Positions 37,785 through 47,874 of a DNA stretch of 64,000 nucleotides are shown piece after piece. Origin of the DNA: Paracoccus beibuensis (lineage in GTDB: Bacteria > Pseudomonadota > Alphaproteobacteria > Rhodobacterales > Rhodobacteraceae). The stretch covers positions 1 to 64,000 of the forward strand of contig NZ_JAOTBD010000015.1 in NCBI RefSeq assembly GCF_026162625.1, read 5' to 3'. The notes beneath the pieces were generated by a model, which searched no databases, was not told the origin of the DNA, and worked only from the letters and a program-made list of their open reading frames with translations. The first letter of the stretch is position 1; the number at the start of each line of letters is the position of its first letter. A program made the translations under genes and the position numbers.

Positions 37785-38373
37785 GGGCCGAGACTCCGCT
37801 GATCTTCAATATTGCTGCATCAGCATCCGTGTTACTTGGAAACGCTTCAAGATCAAACTGCCATTGATGCCTCGCGGAAGCACATTCCGCGCCCCAACTG
37901 CGTCCCTTCATAAGCCATGCAGTGCCGTTCGGCGCTAGGTGACGTTCCACCATTGGAAGAAGACGGTCGAGTGATGCCAGCGCCCGCGCAGAAACATGAT
38001 CAGCTTCTTGGGGCGGCGCGTGCTCGATGCGTTCAGCTATCACTGCCGTGTTTGTCAGGGCGAGCTCTCGCACGACCGTTCGAAGGAACGCAACCTTGCG
38101 TTGATCGCTTTCAATAAGGGTGAAGCTAAGATCAGCTTCAGCTAGTGCGATAGCAAGAATGAGCCCAGGCAAACCGCCCCCACTCCCAAGGTCTACCCAG
38201 TGTCCCGAAACATCTGACGCAACTTCCGCTACTTGAAGACAGTCTCGGATGTGCCTCTGCCCGGCGTCCACCAAGGAACGCGGAGAGACAAGGTTGATCC
38301 GGGCATTCCACTTCTCCAGCAACTCTAGATATCGCTGAAGCAGACTTTGTGTTTCACGTGAAACAAAAGTCAT
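37777..38373 (-). CDS. rsmG: 16S rRNA (guanine-527-N7)-methyltransferase RsmG (GidB)
   Basis: This 198-residue methyltransferase begins [20 protein letters not shown]. The residues FVSRET are encoded by a perfect parS site, so the start region has a double use. The SAM-binding motif is [18 protein letters not shown] near 62; [20 protein letters not shown] follows, and [13 protein letters not shown] is typical of the family. It methylates G527 of 16S rRNA. Overlaps mnmG (ATGA) upstream and parA downstream. Confidence 0.95.
   Translation of the reverse strand: MTFVSRETQSLLQRYLELLEKWNARINLVSPRSLVDAGQRHIRDCLQVAEVASDVSGHWVDLGSGGGLPGLILAIALAEADLSFTLIESDQRKVAFLRTVVRELALTNTAVIAERIEHAPPQEADHVSARALASLDRLLPMVERHLAPNGTAWLMKGRSWGAECASARHQWQFDLEAFPSNTDADAAILKISGVSAHG
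38350..38365. other. parS: parS centromere site, perfect palindrome
   Basis: TGTTTCACGTGAAACA is the exact 16-bp bacterial parS palindrome recognised by ParB. It lies within codons 3–8 of rsmG, about 5 kb from the putative origin, so the site constrains the RsmG N-terminus. Confidence 0.97.
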
Positions 38374-40229
38374 GCTCGCCGCCGCATACCAGCTGCTATA
38401 ACAAGCAAGGTAAGTGCAGCAGGCGTCATGCCCTCAATTCCCGCCGCCTCTGCAAGCGTCGAGGGACGACGCCGTGTCAACTTCTCTAGAAGTTCTCCCG
38501 AAAGGCTCGACAACTTGGAATAATCAACATCTACCAGTGAAACTGACTCATTCTCCTTGATGCGAGCAACGTCCTTCTCTTGGCGGTGCGTATACTGATG
38601 ATATAGCGCGTCATTATTCAGCTGAATTCTGGTTGTCGCAGAGATGAGATCAAGTTCCGGGAGAAGCTTTGTGAGTTGGTTGTTCGTAATACTCTGATAC
38701 CCCAGCAAGCTAAAACCATCTCTCATGTGACCATCAAGACGAACTTCAACTCCTGACGCGCGCAACTCGTTTGGGGAGAACCGTTTTGCGGACAGGGATG
38801 ACCGTGCGGCGACGTATGCCTGCTGCCGCGTCGCAAAATGATCATAACGTGCCTCTCCTACAACACCTAGGGCAAAGCCTTTCTGTGTCAGTCGTTGGTC
38901 CGCGTTGTCAGCTCTGAGGGACAGGCGAAATTCGGCGCGTGATGTGAACATTCGGTAGGGTTCCGTCACTCCACGTGTAACCAGGTCATCAATCAGAACG
39001 CCGATATAGCTCTCGGTTCGGCTAAACGCCACCGGTTCCGCACCCTTGGCGAAGAGCGCAGCATTGATACCCGCAACTATACCTTGCGCTGCAGCTTCCT
39101 CATATCCTGTCGTTCCATTGATTTGCCCTGCAAGATAGAAGCCGGTCAAATTTTTGACAGCGAGTGTTGCGTCCAGCGCCGTTGGGTCAACATAGTCATA
39201 TTCTACAGCGTACCCTGGCTGCAAAAGAACTGAATCTTCGAGCCCCTTTATTGATCGGACATACGCCTCCTGCACATCTGGCGGAAGCGAAGTCGATATA
39301 CCGTTGGGGTAAACAGTGTGATCATGAAGCCCTTCCGGCTCGAGGAATATCTGGTGCGACGACTTATCAGCAAACCTTGTCACCTTGTCCTCTATAGAAG
39401 GACAATACCGCGGACCTCGGCCTGTGATCTGACCTCCGTACATCGCAGAACGGCTTAAGTTCCCGCGGATGATGGCGTGCGTGCGCTCGTTGGTCTCAGT
39501 GATCCCGCAGGAGACTTGCTGAGCGCGAGGCGCTACGTTGAGATACGAGAACATCACCGGCTCTTCATCGCCTCGCTGCTCTGACAGCAGGTGCCAAGCG
39601 ATGGTTCGTCCATCTAGACGAGGCGGCGTGCCCGTTTTTAGCCTGCCCAACGGAAGAGCAAGGTCCTCTAGATCGCGTGCCAAGCTCTTTGATGTTGCGT
39701 CACCCCATCTTCCTGCAGGACGTGTCGCATCGCCGATATGGATCATGCCATTCAAGAAAGTTCCCGTGGTCAGGATGACGGCCCTACAACAGAAGGTCTC
39801 TCCACGCGCGGTATTAACCCCCACGACCCTCCCTTGGTCCATCGCCAAGCCTGTCACCTCGCAAAGATGAAGCTCGATCCCCTGATAATCAGCAAGCAAT
39901 CTCCTAGCGGCGGCGCCATAAAGTGCGCGATCGATTTGCGCTCGAGGTCCTTGCACTGCGGGCCCTTTACGGCGGTTCAGCAACCGAAACTGGATACCTG
40001 CTTCGTCGGCAAGCCGTCCCATGACACCATCAAGTGCGTCAATCTCTCGGACAAGATGACCCTTGCCCAAGCCGCCGATTGCCGGGTTACAGGACAACGT
40101 TCCGATGTCGCTCTCCCGCATCGTCAAGAGAGCCACAGAACAGCCCATGCGCGCTGCGGCCGTCGCCGCTTCTAAACCGGCGTGCCCTGCACCTACAACG
40201 ATCACATCACAATGTTTCACGTGGAACAT
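38370..40229 (-). CDS. mnmG: tRNA uridine 5-carboxymethylaminomethyl modification enzyme MnmG (GidA)
   Basis: From ATG at 40229 the protein has 619 residues; a GTG at 40235, overlapping the mnmE stop, would add two. The FAD-binding site is [20 protein letters not shown] right after MFHVKHCD, the latter encoded by a parS-like site. Other signatures: [36 protein letters not shown], and the C-terminal [10 protein letters not shown] segment. With MnmE it makes cmnm5U at the tRNA wobble position. Lower GC codon use than flanking genes is visible. Confidence 0.96.
   Translation of the reverse strand: MFHVKHCDVIVVGAGHAGLEAATAAARMGCSVALLTMRESDIGTLSCNPAIGGLGKGHLVREIDALDGVMGRLADEAGIQFRLLNRRKGPAVQGPRAQIDRALYGAAARRLLADYQGIELHLCEVTGLAMDQGRVVGVNTARGETFCCRAVILTTGTFLNGMIHIGDATRPAGRWGDATSKSLARDLEDLALPLGRLKTGTPPRLDGRTIAWHLLSEQRGDEEPVMFSYLNVAPRAQQVSCGITETNERTHAIIRGNLSRSAMYGGQITGRGPRYCPSIEDKVTRFADKSSHQIFLEPEGLHDHTVYPNGISTSLPPDVQEAYVRSIKGLEDSVLLQPGYAVEYDYVDPTALDATLAVKNLTGFYLAGQINGTTGYEEAAAQGIVAGINAALFAKGAEPVAFSRTESYIGVLIDDLVTRGVTEPYRMFTSRAEFRLSLRADNADQRLTQKGFALGVVGEARYDHFATRQQAYVAARSSLSAKRFSPNELRASGVEVRLDGHMRDGFSLLGYQSITNNQLTKLLPELDLISATTRIQLNNDALYHQYTHRQEKDVARIKENESVSLVDVDYSKLSSLSGELLEKLTRRRPSTLAEAAGIEGMTPAALTLLVIAAGMRRRA
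40213..40228. other. parS: parS site, one mismatch
   Basis: TGTTTCACGTGGAACA differs from the perfect palindrome at one base and is a form frequently used by ParB. It encodes FHVKH at the beginning of MnmG, 1.85 kb from the perfect site and 3.2 kb from the DnaA-box region. Confidence 0.92.
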
Positions 40230-40231
40230 CC

Positions 40232-41500
40232 TCACTTTCCGATGCAGAAAGAAGAAAATATTTTATCTAGATAGTCCTCAACTTCAATCCTGCCAATCAA
40301 CCTATCAAGAGCAACTCCGGTTTGTCGAAGGGCCTCGGCAACAACTTCGGCCGAATTATCGTCACCGATGTTTAAATCGGATATGGCCTGTTCAATTTCG
40401 AGTCTCTGACGCATGTGGCTTACCAAACCTGCACCAGCCGCGCGTTGACTAAGGATCTCGAACACCTGATCCAGCAGCCTTTGGACGCCGGTCCCCGTAA
40501 CTGCAGAAATAGCGATCTTGTGGTGGATGACGTTGAGATCCGCGCGTCCTTGAACGACAAGGTCTCCGTCGTACCAGACTCCCAGATCCGTCTGCCCGCT
40601 ATCAGACAGGTGGATCCGTAAATCTGCTGCGGCTGCACGGTCACGTGCGCGCTGTATACCTATCACTTCGACATCATCGTCAGTGGCTTCACGCAACCCG
40701 GCGGTATCTAAAAATGTCACAGCCAAGCCTTTGAGATCCGTCCGAAGTTCCAACACGTCTCGGGTCGTTCCCGCGCGGTCGGATACGATCGCTACATCCC
40801 TTTTGGCCAACCGGTTCAAGAGACTCGATTTTCCGGCGTTCGGCGGTCCGACGATGGCAACCTCGAACCCTTTCCTGATCTGTTCTGCAGCCGAAAACCC
40901 GTCTACCTCTTGCTGCAGAAGCAGTCGAACCTCATCTATCAACTCGAAAGCGCGGGACGGAACCTCGTCCGGAACGTCTTCGTCAGCGAAGTCGACACTT
41001 ACGGCGACCAATGCTCCTGCCTCGATCAACAAAGATCGCCAAAGGGCAGCTTTCTTGGCAAGTTCTCCGCCGGCGGCCCGAATTGCAAGCTTTCGCTGGC
41101 TCTCTGTTTCAGCAGCAAGCAGATCACCAAGGCCTTCGATCTCGGACAGGTCCATGCGGCCATTCAGGAAGGCCCGCTTCGTGAATTCACCCGCATCCGC
41201 GTGCCGCGCACCCGCGCGCAGTAGGGCGTCCTCAACGCGACGAACAACAACAGGAGCACCATGAAGATGAAGCTCCACCACTTCCTCGCCTGTAAAGCTC
41301 GCGCCAGCGTCAAAGCGAAGCGCAAGGACCTGATCGATGATTTCGCCAGCGTCGACGAGGTCGCGCAGATAAGCCATTCGGGCAACCGGCAAGGGTCCCA
41401 CATATGCTTCGGCAGCCTGTCTGGCACCGTCGCCACTCAACCGAATGACGGAAACGCCCCCCCGCCCTGGCGGGGTGGCTTCTGCGTATATCAGGTCCAT
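40232..41500 (-). CDS. mnmE: tRNA modification GTPase MnmE (TrmE)
   Basis: This 422-residue protein has the N-terminal folate-binding domain ([20 protein letters not shown], then [15 protein letters not shown]), the Ras-like G domain with G1 [15 protein letters not shown] near 217, G2 [10 protein letters not shown] and G3 DTAGLREA, and the canonical end [11 protein letters not shown] with the conserved Cys. It partners MnmG. It is followed by mnmG with a four-base overlap and preceded by rho at 10 bp. Confidence 0.95.
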   Translation of the reverse strand: MDLIYAEATPPGRGGVSVIRLSGDGARQAAEAYVGPLPVARMAYLRDLVDAGEIIDQVLALRFDAGASFTGEEVVELHLHGAPVVVRRVEDALLRAGARHADAGEFTKRAFLNGRMDLSEIEGLGDLLAAETESQRKLAIRAAGGELAKKAALWRSLLIEAGALVAVSVDFADEDVPDEVPSRAFELIDEVRLLLQQEVDGFSAAEQIRKGFEVAIVGPPNAGKSSLLNRLAKRDVAIVSDRAGTTRDVLELRTDLKGLAVTFLDTAGLREATDDDVEVIGIQRARDRAAAADLRIHLSDSGQTDLGVWYDGDLVVQGRADLNVIHHKIAISAVTGTGVQRLLDQVFEILSQRAAGAGLVSHMRQRLEIEQAISDLNIGDDNSAEVVAEALRQTGVALDRLIGRIEVEDYLDKIFSSFCIGK

Positions 41501-41510
41501 GTCGACTCCG

Positions 41511-42782
41511 TCAGGCGTTCATCGAATCGAAGAATTCCGAGTTGGTCTTGGTCTGCTTCATCTTCGAGATCAAGAACTCGACGGCATCGGTCGTGCCCAT
41601 CGGGTTCAGGATGCGGCGCAGCAGATAAGTCTTCTGCAGGTCGCGACTGTCGACCAGCAGTTCTTCCTTTCGCGTCCCGGACTTGAGGATGTCCATCGCA
41701 GGGAAGACCCGCTTGTCCGCCACCTTCCGGTCGAGCACGATTTCGCTGTTACCGGTCCCCTTGAACTCTTCGAAGATAACTTCGTCCATACGCGACCCGG
41801 TGTCGATCAGCGCAGTGGCGATGATCGTCAGGCTGCCGCCCTCCTCGATATTTCGTGCTGCACCGAAAAAGCGCTTCGGCCGCTGCAGGGCGTTCGCATC
41901 GACGCCGCCCGTCAAAACCTTGCCCGAGCTAGGCACCACGGTATTGAAAGCCCTACCGAGTCTTGTGATCGAATCAAGCAAAATCACTACATCTCGTTTG
42001 TGCTCGACCAGACGCTTCGCCTTCTCGATCACCATCTCGGACACGGCGACGTGCCGGCTTGCAGGTTCATCGAAGGTCGACGACACGACTTCGCCGCGCA
42101 CGCTGCGCTGCATGTCGGTCACCTCCTCGGGACGCTCGTCGATCAGCAGGACGATTAGATAGCATTCCGGATGATTGCGCTCGATCGAATGGGCGATGTT
42201 CTGCAGCAGCACCGTCTTGCCGGTCCGCGGCGGCGCGACGATCAGCGACCGCTGGCCCTTGCCGATCGGCGACACCAGGTCGATGATCCGCGCGCTGCGA
42301 TCCTTGATGGTCGGATCCTCGATCTCCATCTTCAGCCGCTCGTCAGGATAAAGCGGCGTGAGGTTGTCGAACGCCACCTTGTGCCGCGCCTTTTCCGGAT
42401 CTTCGAAATTGATACGCTCGACCCGCGTCAACGCAAAATAACGCTCATTCTCTCCGGGCGCACGGATGACGCCCTCGACAGTGTCGCCCGTCCGCAGAGA
42501 GTGCTGCCGGATCATGTCGGGGCTGACATAGATGTCGTCGGGACCGGGAAGATAGTTGGCCTCGGTCGACCGCAGGAAGCCGAAGCCGTCCTGGACCACC
42601 TCCAGCACGCCATCACCGCCGATATCCCACCCCTCTTCGGCATGCTCCTTGAGGATCGAGTACATCATCTCGCCCTTGCGCATGGTCGAGGCGTTCTCGA
42701 TCTCCCATTCCTCTGCCATGGACAGAAGGTCGGCGGGGCTTTTCGCCTTGAGGTCGGACAGGTTGAGGCGTTCTTCGGTCAT
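41511..42782 (-). CDS. rho: Transcription termination factor Rho
   Basis: The start at 42782 ([20 protein letters not shown]) gives 423 residues. The N-terminal RNA-binding OSB-fold carries [19 protein letters not shown] near 70. The ATPase core has Walker [17 protein letters not shown] near 172, [14 protein letters not shown], the Q-loop [14 protein letters not shown] and the R-loop [20 protein letters not shown]. As the hexameric helicase it ends unstructured transcripts, relevant in this window where few U-tailed hairpins are seen. Confidence 0.97.
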   Translation of the reverse strand: MTEERLNLSDLKAKSPADLLSMAEEWEIENASTMRKGEMMYSILKEHAEEGWDIGGDGVLEVVQDGFGFLRSTEANYLPGPDDIYVSPDMIRQHSLRTGDTVEGVIRAPGENERYFALTRVERINFEDPEKARHKVAFDNLTPLYPDERLKMEIEDPTIKDRSARIIDLVSPIGKGQRSLIVAPPRTGKTVLLQNIAHSIERNHPECYLIVLLIDERPEEVTDMQRSVRGEVVSSTFDEPASRHVAVSEMVIEKAKRLVEHKRDVVILLDSITRLGRAFNTVVPSSGKVLTGGVDANALQRPKRFFGAARNIEEGGSLTIIATALIDTGSRMDEVIFEEFKGTGNSEIVLDRKVADKRVFPAMDILKSGTRKEELLVDSRDLQKTYLLRRILNPMGTTDAVEFLISKMKQTKTNSEFFDSMNA

Positions 42783-42908
42783 ATCGGCGCATGCTTTCAG
42801 CCACACGACGGATCGGGTAGCGAATAAGTTCTGTTCGGAGAATCCCGCACCGGACGGGCGGGGTTGCCGCGCATGTAAGGCGCGGACTGTCCCGAGTCAA
42901 TATTTCGA

Positions 42909-43355
42909 TTAGAACTTGACGATGACGGCCGACACGATAGCGATCATCAGGATCGTCGGCATCTCGTTCATCATCCGATAGCTGCGTCCCGCCCTGCCCT
43001 GTCCTCCGGCCAGCTGGCGCCGCTCTCGGGCGCACCATATGTGAAACCAGCTCATCGCGATCACCGCGCCGGCCTTGACCCAGGGCCAAGTCAGCGACCA
43101 GTCGACGATACCCGGCGTCAGAACAAGCGTCAGCCCACTGATCCAGGTCGCGATCATCGCTGGATTCATGATCAGGCGCAGAAGCTTGTCTTCCATGATC
43201 ACGAAACTGCGCGTCGGCTCGCCTGCCTGTGCAGGACGTTCGGCATGATAGACGAACAGCCGGGGCAGATAGAAAGCCCCTGCCATCCAGGAAATAACCG
43301 CCATCACGTGGAACGCTTTCACGTACGGATAGATCAGCAAAAGCCAGTCGAGCAT
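42909..43355 (-). CDS. hemJ: Protoporphyrinogen IX oxidase HemJ
   Basis: The start at 43355 (MLDWLLLIYPYVKAFHVMAV) gives 148 residues; the upstream in-frame ATG at 43451 would run into the origin region. Four membrane segments are predicted. The conserved His of AFHVMAVISWMAGAFYLPRL and the KAGAVIAMSWFHIW segment with its His match HemJ, the haem-binding oxidase that replaces HemG/HemY in most alphaproteobacteria. It is the last gene before the replication origin and reads away from it. Confidence 0.9.
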   Translation of the reverse strand: MLDWLLLIYPYVKAFHVMAVISWMAGAFYLPRLFVYHAERPAQAGEPTRSFVIMEDKLLRLIMNPAMIATWISGLTLVLTPGIVDWSLTWPWVKAGAVIAMSWFHIWCARERRQLAGGQGRAGRSYRMMNEMPTILMIAIVSAVIVKF

Positions 43356-43380
43356 CGGGAACCTCGTTTCCTCCCCCTTA

Positions 43381-43790
43381 AATAAAAAGAAGAATGAAAG
43401 GAATGTAGTTGTAGTAGGCGCTGTGGATAGCGGGACAAGGACTCTGTTCACTGGAATCTCCGCAGAATCAGGGACTGTGGATAACGAAGGGGAAAATTAG
43501 TGTCAGGTCTGTAAAACCGTTTGTTAACATCTAGATGTAATGGGGATAACTTTGCGGATAATGATCCTGCATCCAAGTTCTCCACAGATGGTTCGGATAA
43601 CGCTTCGGACTTGTCCAGATGTGAACAAACACGTGTCGTTCCCGTCCTGTTCTGTGGCCGAATCCTGCCCTTGAAGACCCTTGACGCAGTTGCACCCAAA
43701 CTCGGCCCCGATTCCCCCAGCGGATTGTCCACAGGCTTGCCGTCCAAGGGGTTGAGCCGCATCGGCCACAGCCAGCGGCCGATGTCGTCA
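43381..43790. other. oriC: Putative chromosomal replication origin (oriC)
   Basis: This gene-free segment between hemJ and aroE has a cluster of DnaA-box-like 9-mers (consensus TTATCCACA or inverse): TGTGGATAG at 43422, TGTGGATAA (perfect) at 43476, TGGGGATAA at 43541, TGCGGATAA at 43553, TTCTCCACA at 43578, TTGTCCAGA at 43611 and TTGTCCACA at 43735. An AT-rich stretch with TTGTTAACATCTAGATG lies at 43521–43540, a possible unwinding element. Genes point outward on both sides and two parS sites lie within 5.5 kb. The order rho–hemJ–origin–aroE–coaE–dnaQ agrees with other Rhodobacteraceae. Confidence 0.85.
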
Positions 43791-43856
43791 CGGGATCTTT
43801 CTTCGCCGCCGCACTCGGCCTAGGCTGATCGAAATTGCAGCCAGCCAGAAAGTCCG

Positions 43857-44711
43857 ATGACCGCCGACCTTCCCGCCAGCCAGATCGCACATGCGCCCCT
43901 TGCAGGCGTCATCGGAATGCCGATCGTGCATTCCAGATCGCCGCGCCTTCACGGGCATTGGCTGGCGCGTTACGGGCTGCCAGGACACTACGTCCCCGTT
44001 CCCGTGATGCCCGAACACCTGGCCGAGGTTCTTCGCGTCATGCCGCGCATGGGCTTCGTCGGCGCCAATGTCACGATCCCCCACAAAGAGGCTGTCCTGA
44101 CGCTGGCCGATACCGTCACCGACCGGGCCGCGCTGATCGGTGCGGCCAACACGCTGATCTTCCGCCCCGACGGCAAGATCCATGCCGACAACACCGACGG
44201 CTATGGCTTCGTCGCCAACCTGCGCCAGAATGCGCCCGACTGGACGCCCGACCACGCAACCGCCGCGGTGATCGGCGCCGGCGGCGCGGCCCGGGCCGTC
44301 GTCGCCTCCCTTCTGGACAGCGGCGTCAGCGAGTTGCGGATCACGAACAGGACGCGGTTGCGCGCGGAACAGATCAAGGCCGAGTTCGGTGCCCGGCTGG
44401 TGGTTTATGACTGGGCGCAGGCCGGCAACATGGTGGAAGGTGCCACGACCGTAGTCAACGCCACCTCGCTGGGGATGGAGGGAAAGCAGCCTTTGCGCAT
44501 CCCTCTCGACGCGCTGTCGCCCGGCGCTGTCGTGACCGACCTCGTCTATACCCCGCTGATGACGCCCTTCCTGGCAGAGGCTCAGGCCCGTGGCTGCCAT
44601 GTCGTCGACGGGTTGGGCATGCTGCTGCACCAGGCAGCCCCCGGCTTCGAACGCTGGTTCGGCCATCGCCCCGATGTCGACGAAGAGGCGCGGCGGGTCG
44701 CGCTCGGATGA
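43857..44711 (+). CDS. aroE: Shikimate dehydrogenase
   Basis: This 284-residue NADP-dependent enzyme reduces 3-dehydroshikimate in aromatic amino acid synthesis. GVIGMPIVHSRSPRLHGHWL binds shikimate, GANVTIPHKEAVL holds the catalytic Lys, ADNTDGYGFVANL the Asp, and AVIGAGGAARAVVASLLDSG the nucleotide site; GLGMLLHQAAPGFERWFG closes the protein. It overlaps coaE by four bases. First gene to the right of the origin; no maf gene is present before it. Confidence 0.95.
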   Translation: MTADLPASQIAHAPLAGVIGMPIVHSRSPRLHGHWLARYGLPGHYVPVPVMPEHLAEVLRVMPRMGFVGANVTIPHKEAVLTLADTVTDRAALIGAANTLIFRPDGKIHADNTDGYGFVANLRQNAPDWTPDHATAAVIGAGGAARAVVASLLDSGVSELRITNRTRLRAEQIKAEFGARLVVYDWAQAGNMVEGATTVVNATSLGMEGKQPLRIPLDALSPGAVVTDLVYTPLMTPFLAEAQARGCHVVDGLGMLLHQAAPGFERWFGHRPDVDEEARRVALG

Positions 44712-45295
44712 CGTTCCGCCTTGGCCTGACCGGTAGCATCGGCATGGGCAAATCGACGACGGCGCAGATCTTCCGCGACCTTGGCCACCCCGTCTGGGAC
44801 GCTGACCAGTCGGTCCACCGGCTCTATGGGGTCGGCGGTGCGGCCGTCGAACCGGTTGCCGACGCCTTTCCCGATACCCTGCGGGATAACGCCATCGACC
44901 GCGACGCCCTGAAATTGGCAATCCGCAAGGACCCGACTGCGCTGGCGAGGCTGGAACGGATCGTCCACCCGCTGGTCGCAGAAGACCGCCAGTCGTTCTT
45001 GTCCCGCCACCACGACACTCCGCTTGTGGTGCTGGATATCCCGCTGCTGTTCGAAATCGCCGCCGCTCCTGACGTTGATGGGATCGCGGTCGTCTCGACC
45101 GATGCGGAAACGCAGGCGGCGCGGGTGCTGGCCCGCCCCGGCATGACACCCGAGACGCTGCGTTTGATCCTTGCACGGCAGATGCCGGATGTGGAAAAAC
45201 GAGCCCGCGCCGATTGGATCATCCCGACCGATACCGTGGAAGGCGCGCGCCAGGCTGTTGCCCGCATCATCAAAGAGGTCATCCCGAATGCGTGA
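44708..45295 (+). CDS. coaE: Dephospho-CoA kinase
   Basis: This 195-residue P-loop kinase performs the last step of coenzyme A synthesis. Walker A is [17 protein letters not shown] at residue 6, [20 protein letters not shown] follows, and VLDIPLLFE near 105 is the LID-adjacent conserved motif. It overlaps aroE by four bases and dnaQ by eight, the usual triple. Confidence 0.95.
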   Translation: MTFRLGLTGSIGMGKSTTAQIFRDLGHPVWDADQSVHRLYGVGGAAVEPVADAFPDTLRDNAIDRDALKLAIRKDPTALARLERIVHPLVAEDRQSFLSRHHDTPLVVLDIPLLFEIAAAPDVDGIAVVSTDAETQAARVLARPGMTPETLRLILARQMPDVEKRARADWIIPTDTVEGARQAVARIIKEVIPNA

Positions 45296-45989
45296 GATCG
45301 TTCTCGATACCGAAACCACCGGCTTCGACGCCGAGGGCGCCGACCGCATTGTGGAAATCGGCGCGCTGGAACTGGTGAACCATCTTCCGACGGGCCGCAC
45401 CTACCACGTCTACGTCAACCCTGAACGCCCTATGCCGAAGGAAGCCTTCGACGTTCACGGGCTGGGCGACGACTTCCTGCGCGACAAGCCCCTCTTTGCC
45501 GAGGTGGCGACCGGGTTCATCGATTTCATCGGGACGGACGCAAAGCTGGTGATCCACAATGCCAGCTTCGACATGAAATTCCTCAACGCCGAGTTGCGCC
45601 GCGCCGGCTATCCAGTCCTTCCGCCGTCGCGGGCACTGGATACGCTGATGCTGGCGCGCGAGAAGTTTCCCGGCTCTCCGGCGACTCTCGATGCGCTTTG
45701 CCGCCGGTTCGGCGTCGACAATTCGGGGCGCGACCTCCACGGGGCGCTTCTGGACAGCGAGCTGCTGGCAGAGGTTTACCTGGAACTGATCGGCGGCCGC
45801 CAGCCCGACCTGGTCCTGGACGGACCCAGCCGCGGCGCCGGGCAGGCACAGGCCGCAGACGGCACGATGCACCGGCGCGCCACCCGGCCCCGGCCGCTGC
45901 CACCCCGTCTCACCCCGGTCGAGGCCGAGGCACATGCCGCCTTTGTCGCGACGCTTGGCGAGGCCGCCGTCTGGACCCGCTACGCCTGA
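45288..45989 (+). CDS. dnaQ: DNA polymerase III epsilon subunit (3'-5' proofreading exonuclease)
   Basis: The start ATG at 45288 lies inside the coaE end and gives 233 residues. DEDDh exonuclease motifs are clear: [20 protein letters not shown] (ExoI), [20 protein letters not shown] (ExoII) and [20 protein letters not shown] (ExoIII, HxxxxD). A Pro/Arg-rich linker and short C-terminal region bind the polymerase alpha subunit. It overlaps coaE by eight bases. Confidence 0.95.
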   Translation: MREIVLDTETTGFDAEGADRIVEIGALELVNHLPTGRTYHVYVNPERPMPKEAFDVHGLGDDFLRDKPLFAEVATGFIDFIGTDAKLVIHNASFDMKFLNAELRRAGYPVLPPSRALDTLMLAREKFPGSPATLDALCRRFGVDNSGRDLHGALLDSELLAEVYLELIGGRQPDLVLDGPSRGAGQAQAADGTMHRRATRPRPLPPRLTPVEAEAHAAFVATLGEAAVWTRYA

Positions 45990-46056
45990 ACCGGACGCCG
46001 GTCTTGCACCGGGCGGCGACGGGCTCCATTCTGTCCCAAACGAGATGCGGGGCGGC

Positions 46057-46947
46057 ATGCCGAATTGGTTTCACGACACCTTGGCATTCTGGGGCGCCGT
46101 CTTCGACCGGATGGACAAGACGCACATGCCGCTGATCGCAGCTGGCGTCGCCTTCTACGCGATGTTCGCCGTCTTTCCCGGCCTTGCCGCCATCATCGCG
46201 CTGTGGAGCCTGTGGTTCGACCCGTCGGTGGTGATGACCTACCTCGACGTTGCGCACGAATTCATGCCCACCGGTGCCTCCGACATCGTCGATGATCAGG
46301 TGACCTCGCTGACGCAGAACGGCCAGACGTCGATCGGGTGGACGTCGTTCATTTCGTTCCTGATCGCCACGATCGCGGCACGGGCGGGCGTGGATGCGCT
46401 GATCAGGGGGCTGAACTCGGCCTACGGCGTCCGGTCGCATTCCACGATCTTCGGATTCCTGCTGGCCTACGGCCTGACGCTGGTGATCGTCGGAATCTCG
46501 ATCGCCGGGCTGGCGACCATCGTCATCGTCCCCGTCCTGCTGAACTTCTTCGTCGTGGCGCCCGTCAGGTCGCTTCTGGTGACGGCCCTGCCCTGGGGCG
46601 GGATGTTCCTGCTGGTCATCCTGACCATCGGCATCCTCTATCGCTATGGCCCGAACGTGAAGACGCCGCGGACGCCGATCTTCACCTGGGGGGCGCTCTT
46701 TGCTGCCCTGCTATGGTCGGCGGGATCTATCGCCTTCTCGGCCTATCTAGGCAGCTTCAACAGCTACAACCGGATCTATGGGTCGATCGGAACGGTGGTG
46801 GCGCTGCTGATGTGGTTCTACCTCGCGGGCTTTTCGGTACTGCTGGGCGCGCTGATCAACGTCGAACTGGCGCGCCGCCGCCGCCTGCGCGCCGCACGCG
46901 AGGCGCGGCGCGGCTTCGACCAGCTGCTTGCCGAAAAGTCGGGTTAG
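46057..46947 (+). CDS. YihY/BrkB-family inner-membrane protein
   Basis: The start is set at 46057 (MPNWFHDTLAFWGAVFDRMD); an ATG at 46045 four codons earlier is also possible. It gives 296 residues with six membrane segments. Family marks include AAGVAFYAMFAVFPGLAAII, IRGLNSAYGVRS and the late TWGALFAALLWSAGSIAFSA and GSIGTVVALLMWFYLAGFSV. The old name 'ribonuclease BN' is wrong for this family; function is unknown. The C-terminus is Arg-rich and cytoplasmic. A strong hairpin follows, shared with the convergent phyR gene. Confidence 0.88.
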   Translation: MPNWFHDTLAFWGAVFDRMDKTHMPLIAAGVAFYAMFAVFPGLAAIIALWSLWFDPSVVMTYLDVAHEFMPTGASDIVDDQVTSLTQNGQTSIGWTSFISFLIATIAARAGVDALIRGLNSAYGVRSHSTIFGFLLAYGLTLVIVGISIAGLATIVIVPVLLNFFVVAPVRSLLVTALPWGGMFLLVILTIGILYRYGPNVKTPRTPIFTWGALFAALLWSAGSIAFSAYLGSFNSYNRIYGSIGTVVALLMWFYLAGFSVLLGALINVELARRRRLRAAREARRGFDQLLAEKSG

Positions 46948-46969
46948 CGGGGGCTTTCTGGCCCCCGCT
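46946..46969. terminator. Bidirectional hairpin between yihY-type gene and phyR
   Basis: AGCGGGGGC (46946–46954), loop TTTCTG, GCCCCCGCT (46961–46969): a perfect 9-bp GC-rich stem starting in the stop codon of the membrane-protein gene. phyR ends seven bases further on from the other side, so one stem can serve both convergent transcripts. Confidence 0.7.
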
Positions 46970-46975
46970 GTTCGA

Positions 46976-47779
46976 TCAGACCTCGAGTCCCTCGGTCGAA
47001 GCAAAGAACATCGCCTGGCTGACGGCCGAGCGGACCTGTTCTTCGCTGTAGGGCTTCGAGATCAGGAAGGCCGGCTCGGGCCGGTCGCCTGTCAGCAGCC
47101 GTTCCGGGAAGGCGGTGATGAAGATCACCGGGATGTCGCCCATGCTGGACAGCAGCTCGTTCACTGCATCAACGCCGGATGATCCATCGGCCAGCTGGAT
47201 GTCGGCCAGGATCAGGTCGGGACGCGACTTGCCGGCCAGTTCGATCGCGGCGGTATGGGTCCGGGCGACGCCCGTCACCTCGTGACCCATCGCCTGCACG
47301 ATACCCTTCAGGTCCATGGCGATGATCATCTCGTCCTCGATCACCATGACCTTGCCGCGCAGGGTGCTGCCCATCTCGTTCAGCGCGATCTGGACCAACT
47401 CCTCGGCTTCGGCCGCGTCGATCTGCATGACGCGCGCGATCTGGTCGGTGCGCAGCTCCTCGATGGTCCGCAAGAGCAGCGCCTCGCGCGAGTTCGGCGT
47501 CAGGCCGCGCAGGTGATCCTGGGCGCGTCGCTCGCGCACCGACATCTCGGCCTCTTCCACGGGCTGGCCCGAGCTTTGCCAGATGGCGTGGAAGGTCTTG
47601 AACAGGGCGATCCGCAGATCGTCCTCACCGTCCAGAACGCTGCGATCCGAGAGAATCGCCTCCAGCGTCGCGGCGGCATAGTTGTCGCCCGCAGTTTGGC
47701 TGCCGGTCAGGGCGCGGGCGTAGCGACGCAGGAATGGAAGCTCGCGCCCGATGTTTTGGGCCAGATCGGCAACAGTCAT
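46976..47779 (-). CDS. phyR: PhyR, general stress response anti-anti-sigma regulator
   Basis: This 267-residue protein joins an N-terminal EcfG-like sigma domain (about 1–135: ELPFLRRYARALTGSQTAGD, LRGLTPNSREALLLRTIEEL) to a C-terminal receiver domain (VMVIEDEMIIAMDLKGIVQA; phospho-acceptor D193 in ILADIQLADG; conserved Lys in FLISKPYSEE). On phosphorylation the sigma mimic captures NepR and frees EcfG. It is divergent from nepR–ecfG across a 95-bp spacer with a candidate EcfG promoter. This is the alphaproteobacterial general stress switch. Confidence 0.96.
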   Translation of the reverse strand: MTVADLAQNIGRELPFLRRYARALTGSQTAGDNYAAATLEAILSDRSVLDGEDDLRIALFKTFHAIWQSSGQPVEEAEMSVRERRAQDHLRGLTPNSREALLLRTIEELRTDQIARVMQIDAAEAEELVQIALNEMGSTLRGKVMVIEDEMIIAMDLKGIVQAMGHEVTGVARTHTAAIELAGKSRPDLILADIQLADGSSGVDAVNELLSSMGDIPVIFITAFPERLLTGDRPEPAFLISKPYSEEQVRSAVSQAMFFASTEGLEV

Positions 47780-47809
47780 TACACAGTCCTCTTAATTCGC
47801 GTATTGCAA

Positions 47810-47835
47810 GGAACCAACTGAACCGCCTATCGGTT
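47810..47835 (+). promoter_or_regulatory. Candidate EcfG (sigma general-stress) promoter for nepR–ecfG
   Basis: GGAAC at 47810–47814, a 16-base spacer, then CGGTT at 47831–47835. The family consensus is GGAAC, 16–17 bases, CGTT; the -10 here has one departure. It lies 40 bp upstream of the nepR ATG, fitting autoregulation of EcfG known in this system. Confidence 0.6.
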
Positions 47836-47874
47836 GCATGGTGTGCGCACAAGATTGTCGGGACTGACACTAAT

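Noticed and set aside
43788..45176. Minus-strand open frame opposite aroE and coaE
   Set aside because: aroE and coaE carry all catalytic motifs on the plus strand; the antisense frame has none.
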